A stretch of DNA of 20,735 bases from Desulfotomaculaceae bacterium (GTDB lineage: Bacteria; Bacillota; Desulfotomaculia; Desulfotomaculales; Pelotomaculaceae). The stretch lies in NCBI GenBank assembly GCA_028704035.1, contig JAQVLS010000002.1, forward strand, positions 1-20,735, read 5' to 3'. Below the pieces are notes generated by a model that searched no databases, was not told the DNA's origin, and saw nothing but the letters and a program-made list of their open reading frames with translations. This document shows, piece after piece, positions 1-9,376 of this stretch. Both the position numbers and the translations under genes were made by a program. Every line of letters starts with the position of its first letter. The first letter of the stretch is position 1.

Positions 1-1
1 G

Positions 2-1057
<1,056 letters not shown>

Positions 1058-1060
1058 CAA

Positions 1061-1070
1061 TTGGGGACAG
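1061..1070 (+). repeat. TTGGGGACAG motif after ligA (half of a GGGGAC/GTCCCC element)
   Basis: TTGGGGACAG lies just after the ligA stop and before the gatC ribosome site. The same GGGGAC or GTCCCC core recurs at 13593 and 13636, where it forms a palindrome, and a near relative (GTATCCCCATTCC) is at 2932. Ten bases alone is weak evidence; it is listed because the pattern recurs outside genes. Confidence 0.3.
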
Positions 1071-1094
1071 CATATATAGGAGAAGGTGAGATTT

Positions 1095-1376
1095 TTGATC
1101 ACAAAGAAAGATATTGAACACGTTGCCCTGTTGAGCAGGCTGGAATTGACCGGGCCGGAGAAAGACATGTATACCAGGCAGTTAAATGATATTCTGAACC
1201 ATTTTCAATTTCTCGCACGTCTTGATACGGAAAATGTACAACCTACCGCCCATGTGCTGCCTTTGCAAAATGTTTTTCGCGAGGACTGGGTAGGACGACA
1301 TATCTCGCGGGAAGACGCCCTGGCCAATTGTCCTGACCGGGAAGAGAATTATTTTAAAGTGCCGAAAATTGTTTAA
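1095..1376 (+). CDS. gatC: Aspartyl/glutamyl-tRNA amidotransferase subunit C
   Basis: GatC is the small non-catalytic subunit of the GatCAB complex, which converts Glu-tRNA(Gln) and/or Asp-tRNA(Asn) into the correctly charged tRNAs in bacteria lacking GlnRS or AsnRS; GatC wraps around GatA and helps join it to GatB. The protein begins with an [17 protein letters not shown] helix and has the family pattern of [17 protein letters not shown] near the middle and NYFKVPKIV at the end. I chose the TTG at 1095 (93 residues) because the AAGGTGA stretch at 1083-1089 is correctly spaced for it. A GTG at 1086 would give 96 residues but sits only 3 bases from AGGAG. Both lengths suit the family. It is followed 56 bp later by gatA, so co-transcription with ligA and gatA is likely. 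Confidence 0.93.
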   Translation: MITKKDIEHVALLSRLELTGPEKDMYTRQLNDILNHFQFLARLDTENVQPTAHVLPLQNVFREDWVGRHISREDALANCPDREENYFKVPKIV

Positions 1377-1432
1377 GCATAATAAATCAGGCCCGGTTTG
1401 GTCAACCTGCGACTTTTCGGGAGGCGAGTGAT

Positions 1433-2890
1433 TTGCAGCTCTTTCTGCTTACTGCACATGAAATGCATGATCTCTTAATAAAAAAAGAAATTTCGGCAGA
1501 AGAATTAAACAAGGCTGTCTTTGCCCGGATTGATGCTGTTGAGGAGCAAATCGGGGCTTATATAACCAGGACAAGGGAAAATGCTCTTGCCCAGGCCCGG
1601 GCAGTCGACAGGCAAATCAGGCATGGCGAGAAGATCTCTCCCCTTTCCGGCATCCCCATAGCAATAAAAGATAATATATGCACTGACGGTATCAAAACTA
1701 CGGCTGGTTCGAAAATCCTGTCCAATTTCATTCCGCCTTATAGCGCCACTGTTGTTAAGAGATTGGAAGCCGTCGGCGGTGCGATAGCCGGCAAGGCTAA
1801 CCTGGACGAATTTGCGATGGGTTCTTCCAACGAAAACTCAGCCTTTTTTGCAACTAGGAACCCATGGGATACCAGTAGAGTACCGGGCGGCTCCAGCGGG
1901 GGCTCCGCAGCAGCAGTAGCCGCCGGTGAAGCTGTTTGCGCGCTTGGTTCCGACACGGGGGGCTCCATCAGACAACCAGCCTCGTTTTGCGGTGTTGTCG
2001 GCATGAAGCCTACTTACGGCGCAGTTTCACGTTACGGTTTGATTGCGTACGCTTCTTCCCTTGACCAGATTGGGCCTTTTGCCAGGGATGTTACCGACTG
2101 TGCCTTAATGCTGAATGCCATCTGCGGCCACGACCCGCTGGACTCTACCTCGGCTAAATACCAGGTGGTAGATTACACCGGTTTTTTAACGGACGATGTA
2201 CGCGGCATGAAATTGGGTGTGCCCGAAGAATACATGGCGGAAGGAACAGACCCGGCAGTGCGCTGCGTCATCTTAAAAGCTATGAAGAAATTAGAGTCTC
2301 TCGGCGCCGTGGTGGAATACACCTCCCTTCCTCATGCTGAATACGCCCTGCCCACATATTATTTGATCGCCCAGGCCGAAGCCAGTTCGAACCTGGCCCG
2401 CTATGACGGGGTGCGTTACGGCATGCGCGCCAAAGGTGCTGAAGATGTAATCGACATGTTTATGAAGACCCGCAGTCAGGGGTTCGGCAATGAGGTTAAA
2501 AGAAGAATCATGCTGGGAACATACGTGCTTTCAGCGGGATACCACGATGCTTACTACCTGAAGGCGCTCAAGGCACGGACCCTGATTATAGGGGACTTTG
2601 ACCGCGTTTTTAAAAAATACGACCTGCTCCTTTCACCAGTTTCATCTACCACAGCATTCCGCATCGGTGAGAAAATGAATAATCCCCTGCAGATGTACCT
2701 GTCTGATCTCTGCACGAGCTCAGTAAACCTGGCCGGCATACCGGGGCTATCAATTCCCTGCGGTTTAGCCGGAGGTTTACCCGTCGGCCTACAGTTGATC
2801 GGTAGGCCCTTCGACGAGGGTAAGCTGCTCCGGGCGGCATACACCTTCGAGCAGAATACTGACTATCACAAACAATTTCCGGAGCTGTAA
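1433..2890 (+). CDS. gatA: Aspartyl/glutamyl-tRNA amidotransferase subunit A
   Basis: GatA is the amidase of GatCAB: it releases ammonia from glutamine (or asparagine), which travels by a tunnel to the GatB kinase site. The 485-residue protein is full length for the family and carries the amidase signature. The Ser-cis-Ser-Lys catalytic triad is intact as Lys79 (in PIAIKDNI), Ser154 (in [13 protein letters not shown]) and Ser178 (in [12 protein letters not shown]), the same numbers as in the Staphylococcus aureus enzyme. The start is a TTG preceded by GGGAGGCGAG at a suitable distance, and the N-terminus ([10 protein letters not shown]) is typical. It sits between gatC and gatB, but with an unusual 224-bp spacer before gatB. 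Identification is secure; whether it serves Gln, Asn or both cannot be read from the sequence. Confidence 0.97.
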   Translation: MQLFLLTAHEMHDLLIKKEISAEELNKAVFARIDAVEEQIGAYITRTRENALAQARAVDRQIRHGEKISPLSGIPIAIKDNICTDGIKTTAGSKILSNFIPPYSATVVKRLEAVGGAIAGKANLDEFAMGSSNENSAFFATRNPWDTSRVPGGSSGGSAAAVAAGEAVCALGSDTGGSIRQPASFCGVVGMKPTYGAVSRYGLIAYASSLDQIGPFARDVTDCALMLNAICGHDPLDSTSAKYQVVDYTGFLTDDVRGMKLGVPEEYMAEGTDPAVRCVILKAMKKLESLGAVVEYTSLPHAEYALPTYYLIAQAEASSNLARYDGVRYGMRAKGAEDVIDMFMKTRSQGFGNEVKRRIMLGTYVLSAGYHDAYYLKALKARTLIIGDFDRVFKKYDLLLSPVSSTTAFRIGEKMNNPLQMYLSDLCTSSVNLAGIPGLSIPCGLAGGLPVGLQLIGRPFDEGKLLRAAYTFEQNTDYHKQFPEL

Positions 2891-2931
2891 AACAGATTAT
2901 TTTCACAGGATTAACAAGATTTTAGAAAGCT

Positions 2932-2944
2932 GTATCCCCATTCC
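2932..2944 (-). repeat. GTATCCCCATTCC motif in the gatA-gatB spacer
   Basis: GTATCCCCATTCC is close to GTGTCCCCATTCC found at 13634-13646 at the foot of a palindrome, and its TCCCC core is the complement of the GGGGA seen after ligA. It may be a worn copy of a dispersed GGGGAC/GTCCCC element. Short and degenerate, so low confidence. Confidence 0.3.
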
Positions 2945-2991
2945 TTATTTGGACATACATCATCAGCAAAAGGAATATCCATAACAGAGCC

Positions 2992-3083
2992 GTGTCCCAT
3001 AACAATGCAGGGCGGAACCTGTATACGATTTTGATGGTGTATAATAAGTATATGTACTTGTATCCCATAACAATATAGGGCGG
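2992..3083 (+). repeat. 24-bp imperfect direct repeat in the gatA-gatB spacer
   Basis: Two copies of a 24-bp unit lie 68 bp apart, at 2992-3015 and 3060-3083. Both share the core TCCCATAACAAT followed by AGGGCGG; they differ at three positions (G/A at the third base and GC/AT just before AGGGCGG). The second copy ends 14 bp before the gatB ribosome site. A duplicated operator or a dispersed element are both possible; the function is unknown. Confidence 0.75.
3040..3045 (+). promoter_or_regulatory. Possible -10 box (TATAAT) upstream of gatB
   Basis: A perfect TATAAT lies about 70 bp before the gatB start, between the two 24-bp repeats. No convincing -35 hexamer is found 16-18 bp upstream (ACCTGT region). 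It could give gatB its own promoter, which would explain the large gap after gatA, but the evidence is only the -10 hexamer. Confidence 0.3.
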
Positions 3084-3114
3084 GTTTAGAGTAGATTAGA
3101 GGAGGATTAAAACC

Positions 3115-4551
3115 TTGCCTCAGTATGAGACAGTGATTGGTCTGGAAGTGCATGTAGAGCTAAAAACCAGGGCGAAGATATTCTGTGATTCCACCACCGA
3201 ATTCGGTGGAGCGCCGAATACCCATGTCTGTCCGGTCTGTCTTGGTCTGCCGGGAGTTCTCCCCGTAGTAAACAAGAAGGTAGTAGAGTACGCCATCAGA
3301 GCTGCCCTGGCGCTTAATTGTAAAATAGCCAGGTTTTCTAAATTCGACCGGAAGAATTACTATTATCCCGATATGCCTAAAAACTATCAAATCTCTCAGC
3401 ATGACTTACCCATCGCCAAGCACGGCTACCTGAAAATCGACACGGAAAACGGGGCAAAGAAAATCGGCATCACCCGCCTCCATATGGAAGAGGACAGCGG
3501 CAAACTGGTGCATCAGGGGACCATTACCGCCTCACCCTTCTCTCTGGTGGATTACAACCGGGCCGGCGTGCCTCTGATTGAAGTCGTCTCCGAGCCGGAC
3601 CTGCGTTCGCCGGAAGAAGCCCGCCAGTACATGGAAAAACTCAGGGCAATTATTCTGTATACCGGCATTTCCGACTGCAAGATGGAAGAGGGAAGCCTGC
3701 GCTGTGACGCCAACATATCAGTCCGGCCTGTTGGGACGGACGGGTTCGGCACTAAGGCGGAAATAAAAAATCTCAACTCTTTTAAAGCCCTCCAGCGGTC
3801 ACTGAACTTTGAAATAGAACGTCAGATCAAGACACTAGAGGCCGGCGGGAGGATCATCCAGGAGACCCGGACCTGGGACGAAGGGAAGGGTGAGACCCTG
3901 TCGCTGCGCAGCAAGGAACACGCGCACGACTACCGTTACCTGCCCGACCCGGACCTGGTCCCTCTGCTGATAGACCGACAGTGGGTGGAAGATATCTGCG
4001 GTTCCCTGCCGGAACTGCCTGACCATCGCAGGGAGCGCTATATAAAAGAATACGGTCTGCCGGATTATGACGCGGCGATCCTCACCAACACCAAGGAGCT
4101 GGCCGATTATTTTGAGGACTGTGTAAAGGTCTGCCCGAATCCCAAGGCAGTGAGCAACTGGATCATGGGCGATTTCACCAGGCTGCTTAATCTGCACGGT
4201 TTGGAAATAACCGAATGCAAAATAACGCCGCAAAACCTGGCTTCCCTGCTGGGCTTGATTGAGCAGGGCACTATCAGCGGCAAAATCGCCAAAACTGTCT
4301 TTGCTGAAATGTTCGCCGGCGGCACGGATGCCGAAACCATCGTTAAAGAAAAGGGTCTGGTCCAAATCAGCGATAAAGGCGCTGTCATCGCCATAGTGGA
4401 AGAAGTGCTGGTCACTAACCCCGGGCCGGTGGCGGATTTTAGAGCCGGCAGGGAGCGCGCCTTGGGATTTTTGGTCGGCCGGGTGATGAAGGCTACGCAA
4501 GGCAAGGCAAATCCTGAACTGGTAAATAAGCTGCTAAGAGAAAAACTTTAA
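3115..4551 (+). CDS. gatB: Aspartyl/glutamyl-tRNA amidotransferase subunit B
   Basis: GatB phosphorylates the misacylated Glu or Asp on the tRNA and receives ammonia from GatA to make the amide. The 478-residue protein is full length. The N-terminal kinase cradle shows [20 protein letters not shown] (Glu125, Glu126), the signature [11 protein letters not shown] (Asp198) and the [10 protein letters not shown] stretch. The C-terminal third is the helical and YqeY-like tRNA-binding tail, ending in [16 protein letters not shown]. Of the cysteines that often bind zinc, Cys24, Cys39 and Cys42 are present, but the second position of the usual C-x-C pair is Ser26; this site is variable in Firmicutes. 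The start is a TTG with a strong AGAGGAGG at 3098-3105. It is separated from gatA by 224 bp holding direct repeats and a possible promoter. Confidence 0.97.
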   Translation: MPQYETVIGLEVHVELKTRAKIFCDSTTEFGGAPNTHVCPVCLGLPGVLPVVNKKVVEYAIRAALALNCKIARFSKFDRKNYYYPDMPKNYQISQHDLPIAKHGYLKIDTENGAKKIGITRLHMEEDSGKLVHQGTITASPFSLVDYNRAGVPLIEVVSEPDLRSPEEARQYMEKLRAIILYTGISDCKMEEGSLRCDANISVRPVGTDGFGTKAEIKNLNSFKALQRSLNFEIERQIKTLEAGGRIIQETRTWDEGKGETLSLRSKEHAHDYRYLPDPDLVPLLIDRQWVEDICGSLPELPDHRRERYIKEYGLPDYDAAILTNTKELADYFEDCVKVCPNPKAVSNWIMGDFTRLLNLHGLEITECKITPQNLASLLGLIEQGTISGKIAKTVFAEMFAGGTDAETIVKEKGLVQISDKGAVIAIVEEVLVTNPGPVADFRAGRERALGFLVGRVMKATQGKANPELVNKLLREKL

Positions 4552-4636
4552 ATAGCTCCAAAGAGGCGGAATTTCGCGTAAAAAATCCTTAAAACACACC
4601 GGCTAATATGATGATCGGGGGGTGGATATCATCGTC

Positions 4637-4795
4637 ATGGACTGGTTTGCAGATAATTGGGGACTGTGTTTAGGTTTTGCCGTCGCCCTTTTTATCGCGT
4701 GGATGGTCACTTTCAAGCAGGAATTTGAATCGCACAAAGAAAGAGGAAAAGCTGATAGTAAAACAGCTAAACGGGGCAATTCCAAAAAATCATGA
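4637..4795 (+). CDS. Small single-pass membrane protein, unknown function
   Basis: An unrecognised 52-residue open frame lies after gatB. It begins with a short polar N-terminus (MDWFADNW), continues with one hydrophobic span at about residues 9-26 (GLCLGFAVALFIAWMVTF), and ends in a highly charged, lysine-rich tail (KQEFESHKERGKADS and on) that stops at TGA 4793-4795. This is the layout of a small N-out or N-in single-pass membrane protein with a basic cytoplasmic tail. The ATG at 4637 is about 11 bp after a GGGGGGTGG run; a GTG at 4622 would add five residues but has no separated ribosome site. It could be co-transcribed with gatB. A function cannot be given. It is supported by the coding-like pattern, not by homology. 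Confidence 0.6.
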   Translation: MDWFADNWGLCLGFAVALFIAWMVTFKQEFESHKERGKADSKTAKRGNSKKS

Positions 4796-4885
4796 AACAA
4801 AAAAGAAGACGGGCGGGGGGACATTATATCCGGCTGTCACAAACCAGGAAAGAAAGAAGCCTGCAGGACAGCAGCTAAAAATGCT

Positions 4886-4906
4886 GAGCCGGCGGGTTCT
4901 TTTATT
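4886..4906 (+). terminator. Weak rho-independent terminator after the gat operon
   Basis: GAGCC (4886-4890) can pair with GGTTC (4895-4899), including one G-U pair, around a GGCG loop, followed directly by TTTTATT. The stem is short, but it lies between the small membrane-protein gene and the promoter of the next operon, where a stop is expected. Confidence 0.4.
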
Positions 4907-4931
4907 ACTAAGATATAAATACCATAGGGTT

Positions 4932-4960
4932 TTAACTATTTTGCCAGTAGGTTTTATGAT
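4932..4960 (+). promoter_or_regulatory. Candidate sigma-A promoter of the synthase-dehydratase-IDH operon
   Basis: TTAACT (4932-4937) and TATGAT (4955-4960) are separated by 17 bp; they match TTGACA at four and TATAAT at five of six positions. A transcript would begin near 4967, giving a leader of about 65 nt before the ATG at 5032. No T-box or other riboswitch pattern was seen in that leader. Confidence 0.5.
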
Positions 4961-5031
4961 AATATTTAAAATGCATACCAGATGCCGCCTTGGATTTTAT
5001 TAATAAACAGTTGATTAAAGGATGATAAATA

Positions 5032-6162
5032 ATGGACAAAGACATAATTATTGTGGACACTACGCTGAGAGACGGGGAACAGACTGCGGGAGTCGTGTTT
5101 GCCAACAGGGAAAAGGTGCGGATTGCCAGACTTTTAGATGAATTGGGAGTGCAGCAAATTGAAGCCGGCGTGCCGGTTATGGGCGGGGACGAAAAAGAAG
5201 CGATCAGGGCCATCTGCCAAACCGGTTTGAAGGCGAGCATAATGGGCTGGAACCGTCCCGTGATTAAAGATATTGAAGCCTCTATAGATTGCGGCGTAGA
5301 CGCGGTCGCCATTTCCATTTCTACTTCCGACATCCACATCAAGCATAAGTTGAACACAACACGGGAAAGGGTCCTGGAGCAGATGACGCAGGCTACCCTC
5401 TTTGCCAAAAAAGAGGGAATGGAGATTTCAGTTAATGCTGAAGACGCTTCACGCTCCGATATGAACTTTCTAATTGAGTTTGCCAAAGCTGCGAAGGAAG
5501 CAGGAGCAGACCGCTTGCGCTACTGTGACACCGTAGGCATTATGGAGCCGTTTTTAATTTATGAACGGATCAAAGAGATCAGGCAGGCGGTAAATATCGA
5601 TATTGAGATGCATACCCATAACGACTTTGGCATGGCTACGGCCAACGCTCTGGCTGGTGTCAGAGCGGGGGCCAGGCACATCGGGGTTACCGTCTTAGGC
5701 CTCGGTGAAAGGGCGGGCAACGCTGCCCTGGAAGAGGTCGTTATGGCCTTAAAGCACCTGCACAATACGGACCTTAATTTTAAGACAGAAATGCTCCTGG
5801 AATTGGCGGAATACGTTTCCCGGGCGTCGGGCCGGAAATTGCCCAGGTGGAAGGCTATTGTGGGCAAGAATATGTTTGCTCACGAATCAGGTATTCACGC
5901 TGATGGGGTGCAAAACAACCCCAAGAATTACGAAGCGTTTCATCCGGAAGAAATAGGCCTCTTGCGTCAGATTGTCATCGGCAAACATTCCGGCACTGCG
6001 GCTTTGAAAACTAAATTCACCGAGTTCGGCATAGTCCTGACCGACAGCCAGGCCTCCGATCTGCTGCCTAAAATCCGCTCATATACGGTCTCTATCAAAA
6101 GACCGCTTTTTGACAAGGAATTAATGTATATCTACGAAGATTTTTTCGGAAAGGGGGATTAA
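5032..6162 (+). CDS. Homocitrate synthase (NifV/AksA)-type acyl-CoA condensing enzyme; possible Re-citrate synthase
   Basis: Members of this DRE-TIM metallolyase family join acetyl-CoA to a 2-oxoacid. The 376-residue protein matches NifV-type homocitrate synthases over its length: [15 protein letters not shown] at the start (Arg13 and Asp14), the metal-binding HTHNDFG (His194, His196, Asp198), [14 protein letters not shown] (about 222-235), and the HESGIHADG motif around residue 287. It lacks the long C-terminal leucine-regulatory domain of LeuA. It leads an operon with LeuC/LeuD-type dehydratase subunits and isocitrate dehydrogenase, with its stop one base from the next start. A Re-citrate synthase role (oxaloacetate plus acetyl-CoA) is inferred, because the enzyme known from Clostridium kluyveri belongs to this superfamily and the operon's last step is isocitrate oxidation. 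Homocitrate or citramalate synthesis cannot be excluded from sequence alone. Confidence 0.85.
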   Translation: MDKDIIIVDTTLRDGEQTAGVVFANREKVRIARLLDELGVQQIEAGVPVMGGDEKEAIRAICQTGLKASIMGWNRPVIKDIEASIDCGVDAVAISISTSDIHIKHKLNTTRERVLEQMTQATLFAKKEGMEISVNAEDASRSDMNFLIEFAKAAKEAGADRLRYCDTVGIMEPFLIYERIKEIRQAVNIDIEMHTHNDFGMATANALAGVRAGARHIGVTVLGLGERAGNAALEEVVMALKHLHNTDLNFKTEMLLELAEYVSRASGRKLPRWKAIVGKNMFAHESGIHADGVQNNPKNYEAFHPEEIGLLRQIVIGKHSGTAALKTKFTEFGIVLTDSQASDLLPKIRSYTVSIKRPLFDKELMYIYEDFFGKGD

Positions 6163-6163
6163 A

Positions 6164-7417
6164 TTGGGCCGGACGATTATAGAAAAGATCCTTTCATCAA
6201 AGAGCAGGCAGGAAGCGTATGCCAACGATATCGTTGTGGCCGGTGTTGATTATGTCATGGGCCAGGACGGTACCGCCCCTTTGGCCATCAGGGCTTTTAA
6301 CGATATGGGCGGCGCGAAGGTTTTTGACCGGGAACGTGTTGCCTTCGTGATTGACCACAGCGCGCCCAGCCCAAACGAAGGGGTTTCCGCACTGCACAAA
6401 CTGATGAGGGAGTTTGCCGGGGCCAGAGGGTTTCGCCTGTATGACATCGGCGAAGGCGTGTGTCACCAGATCCTGCCTGAGAGCGGGGTGGTGGGCCCTG
6501 GGTGCCTGGTCATCGGCGCCGACTCGCATACCTGTACCTACGGCGCCCTGAACGCTTTTTCCACCGGGGTTGGTTCTACCGACCTGGCTGGCGGTATGAT
6601 CTCGGGACGGATGTGGTTTAAGGTGCCGGAAACAATAAAGTTTGTCTGTAGCGGAATACTGCCGGCGGGTGTTTACTCAAAAGACCTGATCCTTTATCTA
6701 ATCGGAGATGTAACGGCAGACGGGGCTACTTACATGTCAACCGAGTATGTGGGGGACGCCATCACGGCAATGTCACAGGAGGCTCGCTTCACCATTTCCA
6801 ACATGGCTATAGAGATGGGGGCGAAGGCCGGGCTGATGGAAGCGGACGAAAAGACATTCGCCTGGCTAAGGCGGTTTACCAAACGTGAATTCAAACCTGT
6901 GACCGCCGATCATGACGCTGTTTACGCCCGGATGCTGGAATATGACGTCGCCAAGCTGGAGCCGCAGGTGGCCAGACCGCACCGGGTGGATAATGTTGCC
7001 CCGGTGAGCAGGGAAGCCGGAAAGCCTGTCCAGCAGGCGGTGATCGGGACCTGCACCAACGGACGGCTGGAAGACCTGCGCATCGCCGCCGATATCCTTG
7101 GCGGGCGGAAAGTCCACCGTGAGGTCAGGCTGATCGTGGCGCCCTCTTCCCGCAGGGTCTTTTTAGACGCCATGGCGGAAGGGATTATCCACTCACTGGT
7201 GGAAGCGGGAGCGGCTCTGGTCACGCCCGGCTGCGGTCCCTGCGTGGGAACACATAACGGCGTGCCTTCTGATAATGAAACTGTAATTTCTACTGCCAAC
7301 CGGAATTTTAAGGGACGCATGGGTAACTCAAACGCGGAGATTTATCTGGCCTCGCCGGCAACAGTAGCGGCCAGCGCGCTCACCGGGAAAATTACCGACC
7401 CGCGGGAGTTTCTTTAA
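6164..7417 (+). CDS. Aconitase/homoaconitase/isopropylmalate dehydratase family, large subunit
   Basis: This is the iron-sulfur large subunit of a two-subunit hydro-lyase of the LeuC/HacA/DmdA group, which moves a hydroxyl between neighbouring carbons of a tricarboxylate or isopropylmalate. The three [4Fe-4S] ligands are visible: Cys297 in GTCTNGR, and Cys357 and Cys360 in TPGCGPCVG. The substrate-pocket motifs GADSHTCTYGALNAFSTGVGSTD (residues 118-140) and SNAEIYLASPATVAASAL are also present. At 417 residues it is the size of the short, archaeal-like LeuC class, not the fused 750-900 residue aconitases. The TTG start at 6164 follows the previous stop by one base, and its ribosome site (AAAGGGGG) is inside the preceding gene, so translation is probably coupled. 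Given the isocitrate dehydrogenase downstream, citrate-to-isocitrate activity is the simplest inference. Confidence 0.88.
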   Translation: MGRTIIEKILSSKSRQEAYANDIVVAGVDYVMGQDGTAPLAIRAFNDMGGAKVFDRERVAFVIDHSAPSPNEGVSALHKLMREFAGARGFRLYDIGEGVCHQILPESGVVGPGCLVIGADSHTCTYGALNAFSTGVGSTDLAGGMISGRMWFKVPETIKFVCSGILPAGVYSKDLILYLIGDVTADGATYMSTEYVGDAITAMSQEARFTISNMAIEMGAKAGLMEADEKTFAWLRRFTKREFKPVTADHDAVYARMLEYDVAKLEPQVARPHRVDNVAPVSREAGKPVQQAVIGTCTNGRLEDLRIAADILGGRKVHREVRLIVAPSSRRVFLDAMAEGIIHSLVEAGAALVTPGCGPCVGTHNGVPSDNETVISTANRNFKGRMGNSNAEIYLASPATVAASALTGKITDPREFL

Positions 7418-7450
7418 AGAATCACTAAATAATGCTTAGGAGGTGTTTTT

Positions 7451-7948
7451 ATGCAGTATAGCGGCAGGGCTCATAAATTTGGGGATGACGTAAATACCGA
7501 GTACATTATATCCGGCAAGTACAAGTTCAAAACCTTGGACATGAAAGAACTGGCCAAACACGTGATGGAGGACCTTGCTCCCGGTTTCTATGAAAAAGTC
7601 ACCGCCGGTGATTTCATTGCCGCCGGTACAAATTTTGGTTGCGGGTCATCCAGGGAGCAGGCTCCCCTGGCCATCAAGTATGCCGGTGTGGGGGCGGTTC
7701 TGGCCAAATCATTCGCCCGTATTTTCTACCGCAACGCTATTAACACCGGTTTGCCCGTGGTGGAATGCGATACGGACCAGCTGGACCCGGGCGACGAGCT
7801 GTTCATTGACCTTAATGCAGGTGTAATTACCAACAGGACCAAAGGAACCACCATACCGATCAAGCCGCTGCCCGAAGTAATGATCAGGATCCTGAACGAC
7901 GGAGGACTGGCGGCGCATTTCAAAAAATACGGCGGATTTAACCTTTAG
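7451..7948 (+). CDS. Aconitase/homoaconitase/isopropylmalate dehydratase family, small subunit
   Basis: The small (swivel-domain) subunit supplies part of the active site to the large subunit encoded just upstream. The 165-residue protein has the family's N-terminal [14 protein letters not shown] segment, the [10 protein letters not shown] motif (residues 63-72) that binds the substrate carboxylate, and [21 protein letters not shown]. The loop that is usually tied to substrate choice reads YKFKT at residues 24-28, where classic LeuD proteins tend to have YL-x-T; this hints at a substrate other than isopropylmalate, but I cannot assign it from memory of the family alone. An AGGAGG site lies a few bases before the ATG. 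The gene sits 33 bp after the large subunit and 20 bp before the dehydrogenase, clearly within one operon. Confidence 0.88.
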   Translation: MQYSGRAHKFGDDVNTEYIISGKYKFKTLDMKELAKHVMEDLAPGFYEKVTAGDFIAAGTNFGCGSSREQAPLAIKYAGVGAVLAKSFARIFYRNAINTGLPVVECDTDQLDPGDELFIDLNAGVITNRTKGTTIPIKPLPEVMIRILNDGGLAAHFKKYGGFNL

Positions 7949-7968
7949 TTAGGGGAGACAGGATTTAT

Positions 7969-9186
7969 ATGGCGGAAAAGATTCAAATGGCAGTCCCCTT
8001 GGTAGAGATGGACGGCGACGAAATGGCCGGAATTATCTGGCAGCAGATCAAAGACATCCTGCTGACGCCTTACATAGACTTAAAAACAGTGTACTATGAC
8101 CTGGGGCTGAAAAATAGGGATGAAACAGATGACCGGATTACGGTGGAAGCTGCACAGGCTACTAAAAAATATGGCGTGGCGGTAAAGTGCGCCACCATTA
8201 CCCCCAATGCCCAGCGGGTAAAGGAATATAGCCTGAGGCAGATGTGGCCAAGCCCCAATGGGACGATCAGAGCAATTTTGGACGGGACGGTTTTCCGCAC
8301 TCCAATAATTGTAAAAAATATCAAGCCTTTGATCAGGACATGGAAAAGGCCGATCACTATTGCCAGGCACGCTTACGGCGATGTTTACAAGGCCGTTGAA
8401 ATGAAGATTGCGGCAAAAGGTACGGCGGAATTAGTTTTTACCGGTGAAGACGGGCGGGTGTCCAGGGAGGTAATCCATAATTTTGCCGGTCCCGGTATTG
8501 TCATGGCCATGCACAATATGGACAAGTCCATTAAGAGTTTCGCCAGGGTCTGCTTTAACTACGCGCTGAACCAAAAGAAGGATTTGTGGTTTGCCGCAAA
8601 GGACACCATTTCCAAAAAATACGACCACAATTTTAAAGACATTTTTCAGGACATCTATGAGGAAGAGTATCAGGGGAAATTTTCGGAGGCGGGAATAGAA
8701 TACTTTTACACTTTGATTGATGACGCCGTGGCCAGAGTGATCCGGAGCCCGGGTGGTTTTATCTGGGCTTGTAAAAACTATGACGGTGACGTGATGTCGG
8801 ACATGGTAGCCACGGCTTTCGGCAGTCTGGCTATGATGACCTCGGTTTTAGTTTCGCCGGACGGCCATTATGAGTTCGAGGCTGCCCACGGGACAGTAAC
8901 CAGGCATTATTATCAGTATCTTAAAGGTGCGGAAACCTCCACCAATCCGGTGGCCACTTTGTTTGCCTGGACAGGGGCGCTTAGAAAAAGGAGCGAGCTG
9001 GACGGCGCCGGCAGTTTAGGGCAATTTGCCGGTGCACTGGAACAAGCAACCGTGGACACCATAGAAGAAGGGATCATGACCAAAGATTTGGCTATACTGG
9101 CGGAAGGGGAAAAGAAAATAGTCAATACTCTGCAATTCCTGGAGGAAGTCAATGCCCGTTTGCAACGGGGCAAAATTGTACCATAG
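7969..9186 (+). CDS. icd: NADP-dependent isocitrate dehydrogenase, eukaryotic-type subfamily
   Basis: The enzyme oxidises and decarboxylates isocitrate to 2-oxoglutarate with NADP+. The 405-residue protein closely follows the homodimeric eukaryotic cytosolic/mitochondrial type, not the usual bacterial Icd. It has [18 protein letters not shown] (Ser95, Asn97, Arg101, Arg110), [10 protein letters not shown] (Arg133, equal to human IDH1 Arg132), [15 protein letters not shown] (Asp274 and Asp278, metal ligands), and [11 protein letters not shown] (Arg312 and His313, the NADP phosphate site). All catalytic positions I know are kept. It is the last gene of the operon with the condensing enzyme and dehydratase, with a ribosome site (AGGGGAGA) 20 bp after the previous stop and a strong terminator after it. 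Together the four genes give a route from oxaloacetate to 2-oxoglutarate, presumably for glutamate synthesis and NADPH supply in an anaerobe. Identification of the family is secure. Confidence 0.95.
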   Translation: MAEKIQMAVPLVEMDGDEMAGIIWQQIKDILLTPYIDLKTVYYDLGLKNRDETDDRITVEAAQATKKYGVAVKCATITPNAQRVKEYSLRQMWPSPNGTIRAILDGTVFRTPIIVKNIKPLIRTWKRPITIARHAYGDVYKAVEMKIAAKGTAELVFTGEDGRVSREVIHNFAGPGIVMAMHNMDKSIKSFARVCFNYALNQKKDLWFAAKDTISKKYDHNFKDIFQDIYEEEYQGKFSEAGIEYFYTLIDDAVARVIRSPGGFIWACKNYDGDVMSDMVATAFGSLAMMTSVLVSPDGHYEFEAAHGTVTRHYYQYLKGAETSTNPVATLFAWTGALRKRSELDGAGSLGQFAGALEQATVDTIEEGIMTKDLAILAEGEKKIVNTLQFLEEVNARLQRGKIVP

Positions 9187-9238
9187 CGCCCGGTACTGCT
9201 GCTAAGACGGGACAACCTGAAAGAGATTCTAAAAGAAG

Positions 9239-9278
9239 GCGGAAGTCATAAAAATAAAGGACTTCCGCTTATTTATTT
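9239..9278 (+). terminator. Rho-independent terminator of the icd operon
   Basis: GCGGAAGTC (9239-9247) pairs perfectly with GACTTCCGC (9260-9268) across a 12-base A-rich loop and is followed by TTATTTATTT. The stem of nine pairs and the U-rich tail make this the clearest terminator in the window. An A-rich stretch precedes it, so weak activity in the other direction is possible. Confidence 0.85.
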
Positions 9279-9376
9279 AATCACATTTAAATTAATTATC
9301 TGCATAAAAAAGCGTAAAAAAACCATACTAGTGTAAATAAAACCTAATTATACCATAACTGAGGAGGTGAAGCCGG

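Noticed and set aside
3835..4500. Minus-strand 221-codon frame within gatB
   Set aside because: It is fully contained opposite a certain gatB coding region and shows no motif or ribosome site of its own.
4677..5003. Plus-strand 108-codon frame before the synthase gene
   Set aside because: Its composition is not protein-like, it overlaps the small membrane protein in another frame, and it spans the terminator and promoter.
4796..5031. T-box or other riboswitch ahead of the synthase operon
   Set aside because: No AGGGTGGNACCGCG antiterminator motif or other known riboswitch core was found; only a weak terminator and a promoter are visible.
5032..6162. Assignment as 2-isopropylmalate synthase (leuA)
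   Set aside because: At 376 residues it lacks the C-terminal regulatory domain, has the NifV-type [13 protein letters not shown] motif, and lies with isocitrate dehydrogenase rather than leuB.
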